Shown: positions 24,470 to 31,691 of the stretch, one piece after another | Layout of the letters: the number at the start of each line of letters is the position of its first letter | Numbering within the stretch: position 1 is the first letter of the stretch | Origin: Sphingomonas sp. YR710 | GTDB lineage: Bacteria > Pseudomonadota > Alphaproteobacteria > Sphingomonadales > Sphingomonadaceae | Length of the DNA stretch: 64,000 bases | Direction: 5' to 3' | Assembly: GCF_900101455.1 (NCBI RefSeq) | Contig: NZ_FMZJ01000003.1 | Location: 1-64,000, forward strand | Notes under the pieces: generated by a model | The model's input: only the letters and a program-made list of their open reading frames with translations | What the model was told of the DNA's origin: nothing | The model's database searches: none | Program-made: the position numbers and the translations under genes

Positions 24470-25383
24470 CGGCAACGATCCATCATTTCAGCGATTCGAC
24501 CGCCGCCGCCCGCCGCCTTGCCGCTGAAATCGGCATCGAATGCCGACAAATCGCCGTGCACCGCTTCCCCGATGGTGAAAGCCTGGTGCGGGCGGCGCCC
24601 TCGGCAGGCACAGCGATTGTTTACCGATCGCTGGATCACCCCGATGCGAAACTGATCGAGCTGCTGCTTGCAGCTTCGGCGCTGCGCGATGGCGGCGCTC
24701 GCAAAATCATTCTGATCGCACCTTATCTTGCCTATATGCGCCAGGACATTGCGTTCCATCCGGGTGAGGCCGTCAGCCAGAAGGTCATCGGCCGGCTGAT
24801 GGCAACGCATTTCGATGGGCTGATCACGGTCGATCCGCACCTGCATCGCACGCACGATCTGCAGGAGATCGTACCGGGAATCGATGCCCTAGCGGTTTCC
24901 GCCGCCGGAACGATCGCGGACATGCTCCGAACGGACATGCGGCCCGATACGATTCTGATCGGGCCAGACAGTGAATCGCGCCCATGGGTCACCAGCGTCG
25001 CGGAAGCGCTGGGCGCGGATATGCTCGTGGCGGAGAAAAGACGCTTCGGCGATCGCAACGTAACTCTCGTCATTCCGGGTATCGAGCGCGTTCGGGGGTG
25101 TCCCGCCATCATCGTCGACGATCTGATATCCAGCGGTGCGACGCTGCTGCAATGCGCAACGCTGCTGCGGGAGGCGGGCGCCTCGGGGATCGAGGCTGCC
25201 GCGACGCACTGCCTAGGACGTCCGGGCGATCTCGATGCCCTCGCGCGCGGCGGGATCCAACGGATACGCTCGGTCGACACGGTCGACGGTCCCACCGCCT
25301 CTGCGCCAATCGCCGCCGCCCTTGCGCACGCGTTACGGAACTTCCCGGCTTTCACCAGAACGTCCCACACTCCTCGCACATGA
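24466..25383 (+). CDS. Ribose-phosphate pyrophosphokinase (PRPP synthetase) family
   Basis: The 305-residue protein has VHRFPDGESLVR, PYLAYMRQDIAFHPGEAVSQ (ATP/flexible-loop region), DPHLHRTHDL and the PRPP loop AIIVDDLISSGATL near residue 210. It interconverts ribose 5-phosphate + ATP and PRPP + AMP. It lacks several features of the housekeeping Prs and looks like the divergent copy found beside AMP-phosphorylase-like enzymes. Its GTG overlaps the upstream stop (GTGA). Run in reverse it could regenerate ATP from AMP and PRPP; that is a hypothesis. Confidence 0.85.
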   Translation: MTATIHHFSDSTAAARRLAAEIGIECRQIAVHRFPDGESLVRAAPSAGTAIVYRSLDHPDAKLIELLLAASALRDGGARKIILIAPYLAYMRQDIAFHPGEAVSQKVIGRLMATHFDGLITVDPHLHRTHDLQEIVPGIDALAVSAAGTIADMLRTDMRPDTILIGPDSESRPWVTSVAEALGADMLVAEKRRFGDRNVTLVIPGIERVRGCPAIIVDDLISSGATLLQCATLLREAGASGIEAAATHCLGRPGDLDALARGGIQRIRSVDTVDGPTASAPIAAALAHALRNFPAFTRTSHTPRT

Positions 25384-25827
25384 GCTGGCGATGATGACGG
25401 CTCAAGCCGAAGCCAGAAAATTGGGCCAGAAGACATGTGGCGGTAGTTGATCGGCCTCGGAAGGCACTCGAAGCGGCAGGCCGGGGGAAGCGCGGGCTGA
25501 ATACCGGCCGGCGCAGGATCCCTGGGACCAGTTCATCGTTCAGAATCTCGTTTTAGGAGGAAATCAAATGGCGATCACGGGCATCGCATGCCCGAATTTG
25601 CCGGAAAATTGCGACAAACCGACACCTCCGAACGGTCGAACGCGAAGGTAACGACTGGCCAACGTAGCGATGATCTGCGATATTGCACTGCAATACAAAG
25701 CCCTTCGACTGAGAAGGAAAATCGCTACCCATTCGCCACGATCGTTACGGAAGCAAATCGATAGTCGACGTCTCGATGATGTTTAATCGCGATTTAGCTC
25801 CATCCTGACACACATGGCAGGTTATCT
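25384..25827. other. Intergenic region before the exopolysaccharide cluster
   Basis: This 444-base region separates the stress genes from the exopolysaccharide cluster. It holds a 27-codon frame with a perfect ribosome site (listed separately) and an AT-richer segment from 25660 to 25800 that probably contains the promoter of the sugar transferase gene. No other gene or terminator is clear. Confidence 0.5.
25568..25651 (+). CDS. Small ORF with strong ribosome site (27 aa)
   Basis: AGGAGG at 25555-25560 lies seven bases before an ATG that opens 27 codons (MAITGIACPNLPENCDKP, then a basic tail). The coding start contains a 7-bp inverted repeat, CGGGCAT-CGC-ATGCCCG, from the sixth base after the ATG, which could hide or expose the start. 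Two cysteines are present. No family is recognised; it may be a leader peptide. Confidence 0.45.
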   Translation: MAITGIACPNLPENCDKPTPPNGRTRR

Positions 25828-26448
25828 ATGAAAACATGGGAATGCAGGGTCATACGATCCATCGATATTATCGTTGCATTGATTGCAATCGCAATATTGT
25901 TTCCAGTAATCTTCATTCTCTGCTGCGTCATCTTTGCACATGATGGCGGCAGGCCGATATTCGCCCATCGTCGCATAGGTCGCGGAGGGCGAAAGTTTCC
26001 GTGTCTCAAGCTGCGGACGATGGTGGTCGATGCGGATGCTAGGCTCCTCCATTTGCTGGAGAATGACCCGGATGCACTCGCCGAATGGCAGCGGGACCAG
26101 AAGCTGCGAAACGATCCGCGCATCACCCCGCTTGGCGCATTTCTGCGCCGCTCGAGCCTCGATGAGTTGCCGCAGCTGATCAATGTGCTGTTCGGGCACA
26201 TGAGCCTCGTCGGACCGCGCCCGATCGTCGATGCGGAGATCATACGTTATGGTCGCTACTTCCACTTCTACTGCGCGGTACGACCGGGCATCACCGGCCT
26301 GTGGCAGGTAAGCGGCCGGAACAATACGAGCTATCGCCGACGCGTGGCGATCGACACCGTCTATAGCCGTTCCAAATCGCTCGGCGGTGATTTGGCGATC
26401 ATCGGCCGGACATTCCCGGCGGTGCTGATGAGCAAGGGCTCGTTCTGA
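25828..26448 (+). CDS. Exopolysaccharide priming sugar-phosphate transferase (ExoY/WcaJ type)
   Basis: The 206-residue protein is a short polyprenyl-phosphate sugar-1-phosphate transferase with one N-terminal membrane helix (IDIIVALIAIAILFPVIFIL) and the catalytic signatures FPCLKLRTM, DELPQLINVLFGHMSLVGPRP and PGITGLWQVSGR. It lacks the multi-helix N-terminal domain of larger WbaP/WcaJ proteins. It transfers a sugar phosphate, usually galactose- or glucose-1-P, to undecaprenyl phosphate at the inner membrane, starting each repeat unit. It opens the polysaccharide cluster. Confidence 0.92.
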   Translation: MKTWECRVIRSIDIIVALIAIAILFPVIFILCCVIFAHDGGRPIFAHRRIGRGGRKFPCLKLRTMVVDADARLLHLLENDPDALAEWQRDQKLRNDPRITPLGAFLRRSSLDELPQLINVLFGHMSLVGPRPIVDAEIIRYGRYFHFYCAVRPGITGLWQVSGRNNTSYRRRVAIDTVYSRSKSLGGDLAIIGRTFPAVLMSKGSF

Positions 26449-26477
26449 ACGTCATCAGCATCCCGGATCAAAGGCAT

Positions 26478-27656
26478 GTGGCTCCGATGCGGCACGTCAC
26501 CGATCGCCCCTTGAGGGTATTTCAGGTCGATCCCTCGCTGTTCACCGCGCCATATGACGCGGCACTGTCGCGGGGCCTGCGGGCCAACGGCGTCGATGTG
26601 CGCTGGGTCACGCGCGCCTTGCGGCCCGGTGAGGATGATGCCCTCGCGCAAGAGCGGGTCTCGCCGATCTTTTACCCGCTGTCGGATGGGCCCCGACGCC
26701 GGATCGGCCGCGCCTGGCAAGCGATGAAAGGGATCGAACATCTCGTCGGCCTCGAGCGCCTGATCCGCATGATCGCCAGCGAAAGCCCCGATATCGTGCA
26801 TTTCCAATGGTGCGTCCTGCCTGCCTTCGATCGCCGCGCGATCGAACGGGTGGGGCGGATATGCCCGGTCGTCATGACGGTACACGATACCGCGCCATTC
26901 AACGGCAAGGCAGTCGCACGCGTGCAGCTGTCTGGACATGACCGGCTTCTGGCCGGGTTCGACCACCTCATCGTGCATGGCGAGGCCGGGCGACAGGCGC
27001 TGCGCGACCGGGGACTGCCTTCCGATCGGATCAGCATCGTCCCGCACGGCACCTTGCCTCTCCCCCCTGCCCCGGCAGAGCCGCGCACGGACTTCCGCTG
27101 GCGCATCGTCCTGTTCGGGCGCATCCAACACTATAAGGGCGTCGATATCGCGATCGAGGCGCTCGGCCGGATCGCGCCCGAAGATCGCGACCGTATCGAG
27201 ATCATCGTAGCAGGCGAACCGATGGTGCCAATCGAGCCGCTCCGCGCGCAGGCGCAGGGTCTCGGCACGTGCCTCTCATTCCGCCCCTTTCGTCACTCCG
27301 ATGCCGCGATGGCCAGCCTGCTGCGGAGCGCGGATGCCTTCCTCTTTCCCTATCGATCGATCGAGGCAAGCGGCGTTCTCCACCTCATAGCCGAGCTCGA
27401 TCGCTGGATCATCGCCAGCGATGTCGGCGCGTTTCGCAAGTTGATTGACGAACAGGCCGGTGTTGGCGCGCTGGTGCCGGCCGGCGATCCCGCCGCACTG
27501 GCCATCGCCATCATGGACTCGGTGGGCAAATCGCCCAAGACCCGACCCGGCCAGGATATACCCGACTGGAAGGCGATCGGCGCGACGACGCGCACGATCT
27601 ATGATCGGCTGATCGGACGGCGCCAGGAGCTGCCGGCCATGGGTGCCGCCGCATGA
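26478..27656 (+). CDS. Glycosyltransferase (GT4-like)
   Basis: The 392-residue protein has a GT-B layout: N-terminal domain to about 195, then a nucleotide-sugar domain with FRWRIVLFGRIQHYKGVDI and an acidic/aromatic segment ADAFLFPYRSIEASGVL replacing the usual EPxGxxxLE motif. It probably adds a sugar to the lipid-linked repeat unit on the cytoplasmic face. The GTG at 26478 has AAAGG nearby; ATG at 26487 is possible. The next gene overlaps its stop (ATGA). Donor and linkage are unknown. Confidence 0.82.
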   Translation: MAPMRHVTDRPLRVFQVDPSLFTAPYDAALSRGLRANGVDVRWVTRALRPGEDDALAQERVSPIFYPLSDGPRRRIGRAWQAMKGIEHLVGLERLIRMIASESPDIVHFQWCVLPAFDRRAIERVGRICPVVMTVHDTAPFNGKAVARVQLSGHDRLLAGFDHLIVHGEAGRQALRDRGLPSDRISIVPHGTLPLPPAPAEPRTDFRWRIVLFGRIQHYKGVDIAIEALGRIAPEDRDRIEIIVAGEPMVPIEPLRAQAQGLGTCLSFRPFRHSDAAMASLLRSADAFLFPYRSIEASGVLHLIAELDRWIIASDVGAFRKLIDEQAGVGALVPAGDPAALAIAIMDSVGKSPKTRPGQDIPDWKAIGATTRTIYDRLIGRRQELPAMGAAA

Positions 27657-28774
27657 GCGCGGGTAATCTCCTCGTCCTGCAGGACAGCCGAAGTTTTGGC
27701 GGCCATGAGGCGATGTTCCTGCGCTTCCTGCCCCGGCTGATCGACAGCGGCGCGTTCCGGCGGATCGCGATCCGCTTTTCGGAGGGCAATGTCCGGCTGC
27801 GGGACTGGTTCGCACAATTCGGATCGCCGATGCTGGACGCGCACGCATGGCCGTTCGTCAAGCGCCGCGCAGAGCCCTATCTCGCTCCTTTCCGCCGGAA
27901 TTATGCGCAGGCCGTGCGTGAACTGATCGCCGCCGAGCGCCCTGCGTCGGTGCTGCTGTTACAGGGCCGGATCGAAAATCTGGCGGTGCCGATGCTTGCG
28001 GCGCCACCCGAGACCTTTCTGATCAGCTATATCCCGATGGCGCATGGGATGGCCGAACTCGGACGAGCGACAATACCCGGCGATATGGTGCGCCGGCGGC
28101 TTTATCGGCGGCCGGACCGCTTCATCGTGCCCTCAAGCGCGGTCGCATCGCAGGTGCACATGGCAGGCGGCGGCGATACGGTGGTGGTGGACAATATCGT
28201 ATCCCCGCCGCCGCGACCCGATCGTGATTTGGCGCGCGCGACACTGAACCTGCCCTCCGACCGCCGCATCGCCCTGGTCCTCGGCCGTCTTGATGTCCGC
28301 CAGAAGGGTCTCGATCGGCTCGCCGATGCGATCCGCCGCCGGATCGGCCACTTAACCGAATGGACATTCCTGATCGTCGGCGACGGCCCAGGGCGGGCGA
28401 TGTTCGAAGCGCTGGCGGCCCAGTTCCCCGCCGATCTCGATCTGCGCTGCATCGCGTGGACCGATAGCCCGCACGCCTATCTGGCGGCGGCGGATCTGCT
28501 GCTGATGCCCTCGCGCTGGGAGGGTGTGCCGCTCGTGATGCTCGAGGCGCTGGCTTATGGCGTCCCCGTGCTCGGATCGGACATCGACGTGTTCCGCGAA
28601 TATCTGCCCGCTCCATGTCGGATCGATTTCGCTGCAAGACCGCTGGAGGACGCAATGAACGACGCGATCGCGCCGGAAATTGCTGCGACGTTGGCCCCGG
28701 CCACCCGCAGCAGGACGGGTCGGAGCGACCTCACCACATCGGCTGACCGTTTCATCGCGGCGCTCCAACGGTGA
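27653..28774 (+). CDS. Glycosyltransferase (GT4 family)
   Basis: The 373-residue GT-B enzyme shows LVLGRLDVRQKGLDRLADAI, VGDGPGRAMFEAL and the catalytic C-terminal segment LLLMPSRWEGVPLVMLEALAYGVPV, a clear GT4 retaining pattern (E-x7-E type). Overlaps at both ends (ATGA at its start, GTGA at its stop) place it firmly in the operon. It should add one sugar of the repeat unit from a nucleotide-sugar donor. Sugar identity cannot be read from sequence. Confidence 0.88.
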   Translation: MSAGNLLVLQDSRSFGGHEAMFLRFLPRLIDSGAFRRIAIRFSEGNVRLRDWFAQFGSPMLDAHAWPFVKRRAEPYLAPFRRNYAQAVRELIAAERPASVLLLQGRIENLAVPMLAAPPETFLISYIPMAHGMAELGRATIPGDMVRRRLYRRPDRFIVPSSAVASQVHMAGGGDTVVVDNIVSPPPRPDRDLARATLNLPSDRRIALVLGRLDVRQKGLDRLADAIRRRIGHLTEWTFLIVGDGPGRAMFEALAAQFPADLDLRCIAWTDSPHAYLAAADLLLMPSRWEGVPLVMLEALAYGVPVLGSDIDVFREYLPAPCRIDFAARPLEDAMNDAIAPEIAATLAPATRSRTGRSDLTTSADRFIAALQR

Positions 28775-29829
28775 GCCTCATGTCCTCCAACTCCCACACC
28801 GCCAGCGTCATCATCCCCACGCTTGACGAGACTGGCCATATCGGCCCGCTGCTCGATCATCTGCTCGCCGAACCCGCTGATATCGTCGGCGAAGTCCTTG
28901 TCGCGGACGGTGGCAGCACGGACGGCACGCGCGCGATCGTGTCGGCGGCGGCGCGCAGCGACCCGCGGGTCCAGCTGATCGACAACCCCGATCGCATCCA
29001 GGCAGCCGGCATCAATCGCGCCGTCGCCCGCGCCAATCCCCGGTTCGGCGTGATCGTCCGGGTCGATGCCCATGCCGGCTATCCAAAGGGCTATGTCGGT
29101 CTGGTGGCGCGCGCGCTGACAATAACGGGCGCGGACAGCGTGGTCGTCCGGATGGAGACCTCGGGCGACAGCTGCCTGCACCGCGCCATCGCGCTCGCAT
29201 CGAACAGCCGCATCGGCACCGGTGGATCGGCGCACCGCATGGGCCATATTTCGGGCTTCATCGATCATGGCCACCATGCCGGCATGACGCGCGCGATTTT
29301 CGAACGAACCGGCGGCTATGATCCAACCTTCGAAGCCAATGAGGATGCCGAGCTGGATTATCGGATCCGGCGTGGCGGCGGACGGATATGGTTCGCCGCC
29401 AATATCTGCATTCGCTACACGCCGCGCAGAACGCTGAAGGGGCTGGCCCGCCAATATTTCCGCTATGGATCGGGCCGGGCACGAACCTTCCTGAAACATG
29501 GCGAACCGCTGCGGATCCGCCAGATGCTGCCGCCGATAGCCTTGATCGGCGTCCTCGGCGGCATGCTGCTCGCTCCCTTGAACGCCGCGTCGCTCATCCT
29601 GCCCATCGGCTATGGCACCGTCATTTCGATCGCGGCGGCGGCCATGGCCATGCGAACTCGTTCCGCCTGCGCGCTGCTCATGATTCCCGCCCTCGCCACC
29701 ATGCACTTTGCGTGGGGGGCGGGCTTTTTGCAGCGTTTATGTGTGCACTTCACAAGATCGGGGGATCACAAAGTCGGGCTCAAAATCGAGGACCGGGGAA
29801 TGCCGACACATAGCGAGGATCCCGCATGA
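28771..29829 (+). CDS. Glycosyltransferase family 2 (ExoA-like)
   Basis: The 352-residue protein has an N-terminal GT-A domain: ASVIIPTLDETGHI, VLVADGGSTDGT and RVDAHAGYPKGYV (DxD-like metal site). An EANEDAELDYRIRRGGG segment contains the ED acceptor base. Two to three hydrophobic helices near the C-terminus (IALIGVLGGMLLAP and later) anchor it in the membrane. It resembles succinoglycan glucosyltransferase ExoA. The GTG overlaps the upstream stop; ATG at 28780 is the alternative start. Confidence 0.88.
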   Translation: MSLMSSNSHTASVIIPTLDETGHIGPLLDHLLAEPADIVGEVLVADGGSTDGTRAIVSAAARSDPRVQLIDNPDRIQAAGINRAVARANPRFGVIVRVDAHAGYPKGYVGLVARALTITGADSVVVRMETSGDSCLHRAIALASNSRIGTGGSAHRMGHISGFIDHGHHAGMTRAIFERTGGYDPTFEANEDAELDYRIRRGGGRIWFAANICIRYTPRRTLKGLARQYFRYGSGRARTFLKHGEPLRIRQMLPPIALIGVLGGMLLAPLNAASLILPIGYGTVISIAAAAMAMRTRSACALLMIPALATMHFAWGAGFLQRLCVHFTRSGDHKVGLKIEDRGMPTHSEDPA

Positions 29830-30386
29830 AGCGCCTGACCAGACTCCTCCCCCTCGTCTTGTCACTGGCCGCCGCCGGCTGTGCCAACGATATCGCCCCG
29901 CCCAGTTCCACTGCGACGACGGCGCCTTACGTCTATCACCTTGGACCTGACGACAAGTTGCGGATCGCTGTTTATGGTGAGGATCCGATGGCCGGCGAAT
30001 ATCTCGTCAACGCCGAAGGCTCTGTATCCTTTCCGCTCGTCGGCATGATCAAGGCCTCGGGCCTGACCTTATCCGAATTCAGCACGGCCCTGTCCGCGGC
30101 TTTAGCCGAGAAGTTCCTGAAAGACCCCAGGGTGGTGGTCGACGTCGTCGAATATCGGCCGATCTACGTGCTGGGCGAGGTCAACAAGGCGGGGCAATAT
30201 CCCTATCGATCGGGCATGACCGTGCTGGGCGCGGTCGCCACCGCCGGCGGCTTCACCTATCGCGCCAATGCCAAGGTCGCGATGGTCCGCCACCCCGACG
30301 AGTCCGGCGAGTCTCGTCATCCGCTGACCGCCGATCTCCCGGTCTATCCCGGCGACACGATCAGGATCAGGGAGCGATATTTCTGA
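29826..30386 (+). CDS. Short OPX polysaccharide export lipoprotein (Wza/GumB-like)
   Basis: The 186-residue protein begins with a lipoprotein signal (LAAAGC, lipid-modified C19). It has the polysaccharide export domain YHLGPDDKLRIAVYGEDPMAGEYLVNAEG and one SLBB-type domain (PIYVLGEVNKAGQYPYRSGMTVLGAV). E. coli Wza has about 380 residues with a C-terminal outer membrane helix; that part is missing here. It probably forms the periplasmic section of the export channel and needs a partner in the outer membrane, likely the next gene. Start and upstream stop overlap as ATGA. Confidence 0.9.
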   Translation: MKRLTRLLPLVLSLAAAGCANDIAPPSSTATTAPYVYHLGPDDKLRIAVYGEDPMAGEYLVNAEGSVSFPLVGMIKASGLTLSEFSTALSAALAEKFLKDPRVVVDVVEYRPIYVLGEVNKAGQYPYRSGMTVLGAVATAGGFTYRANAKVAMVRHPDESGESRHPLTADLPVYPGDTIRIRERYF

Positions 30387-30394
30387 GAAGGACG

Positions 30395-31687
30395 ATGCGG
30401 ACCGGTCTGCATCCCCTTCATCTGGTGCGGCTGGCAGGCGGGTTGATGGCGGCCATCGCCGTCACGGCCCAGGCGCAGGAGATTTTACCGACGGAGGCCC
30501 CGCAGACGAGCATGCAACGTTATACCGCCGTCACGGACCGGCAGCAGCCGGGCTATGAAGCCCCGGGCATCGCGCTCGGAAGCTGGCGGCTGTCGCCGTC
30601 GCTTGCGATACAGACGATCGGCGATGACAATATCTTCGTGCAGGATCGCGGCCGGAAGGCCGATGCCATCCTTCGCCTCAAGCCGGAAGCAACCCTGCAA
30701 ACGAGTTGGGGCGCAAACAGCGTCGCTTTGCATGCGCTGGGCACGATCGATCGCTACGCCAGGTACGTTTCGGAAGATATCGCGGACGTCGATCTGGGCG
30801 CAACCGGCACGTTCAACCTCGGCAGTTCAACGAGCATCCGAACGAGCCTGCGCTATCTCGACGCGCATCAATCGCGTCAGTCGCAAGATGCCTTTGCGCA
30901 GACCATCCACCCGGTCCGCTCCACCACCACTGCAGCGGCCGCGGCAATAAGGCAGGATTTCGGCAGGCTGCGCCTTTCGGCAGATGCCACCTATGCACGT
31001 CGCAACTATCATGACGGCACCCTGCCCGACGGTTCGATCTACGAACAGGATAGCAGCGACAACAACAGCTACCGGGTCGGCGTGCGCGCGGCTTATGCGG
31101 CGAGCCCCGCGATGGGCTTCTTCGTGCGCGCAGTCGGCGACTGGCGGAACTTCAGGCTGGGTACCGTGCAAACGCCGAAGCGGGACTCTCGCGGCTATCA
31201 ACTGCTGGCCGGCATCGAGTTCGAACCCGCCGCGCTGGTCCGGGGCAGCATCGGCGTGGGCTATGTCAGCCAGCACTTTCTCAACCGCTTCTACACCGAT
31301 CTTTCCGGGCCCGCGATCAACGCCAAGGTCGAATATTTCCCGACGCAGCTCACCACCATCACGTTGCGCGCGGACCGGCAGGTGCTCGATTCCGGTATTC
31401 CGGGATCGGGCGGTTATCTGTCGACCGAGGCCAGCCTGGGGATCGATCACGAGCTGATGCGTTCGCTCATCATCAGCGCATCGGCCGGCTATCAACACAA
31501 TACGTTCAACAATCTCGATCGGCGGGACGATCGCATCACCGCCACCGCACGCGCGACCTGGCGGCTCAATCGCATGATGGCGCTCGAAGCACGTTATGAT
31601 CGGCTCGATCAATCGTCACACGGGGTCGATCGGTACCGCTCCTATGTCGACAATCGCCTGATGGTCGGCGTCACGTTGAGGAGATAA
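30395..31687 (+). CDS. Outer membrane beta-barrel protein of the polysaccharide cluster
   Basis: The 430-residue protein has a signal peptide (cleavage likely after VTAQAQ near residue 28) and alternating amphipathic strands rich in aromatic and Gly residues through to a C-terminal RSYVDNRLMVGVTLRR, the usual barrel ending. It resembles the putative beta-barrel porin 2 family found in alphaproteobacterial exopolysaccharide loci. Position between the short OPX gene and the Wzc-like gene suggests it is the outer membrane exit pore or a secretin-like partner. GAGAAGGACG precedes the ATG. Confidence 0.8.
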   Translation: MRTGLHPLHLVRLAGGLMAAIAVTAQAQEILPTEAPQTSMQRYTAVTDRQQPGYEAPGIALGSWRLSPSLAIQTIGDDNIFVQDRGRKADAILRLKPEATLQTSWGANSVALHALGTIDRYARYVSEDIADVDLGATGTFNLGSSTSIRTSLRYLDAHQSRQSQDAFAQTIHPVRSTTTAAAAAIRQDFGRLRLSADATYARRNYHDGTLPDGSIYEQDSSDNNSYRVGVRAAYAASPAMGFFVRAVGDWRNFRLGTVQTPKRDSRGYQLLAGIEFEPAALVRGSIGVGYVSQHFLNRFYTDLSGPAINAKVEYFPTQLTTITLRADRQVLDSGIPGSGGYLSTEASLGIDHELMRSLIISASAGYQHNTFNNLDRRDDRITATARATWRLNRMMALEARYDRLDQSSHGVDRYRSYVDNRLMVGVTLRR

Positions 31688-31691
31688 GGCC

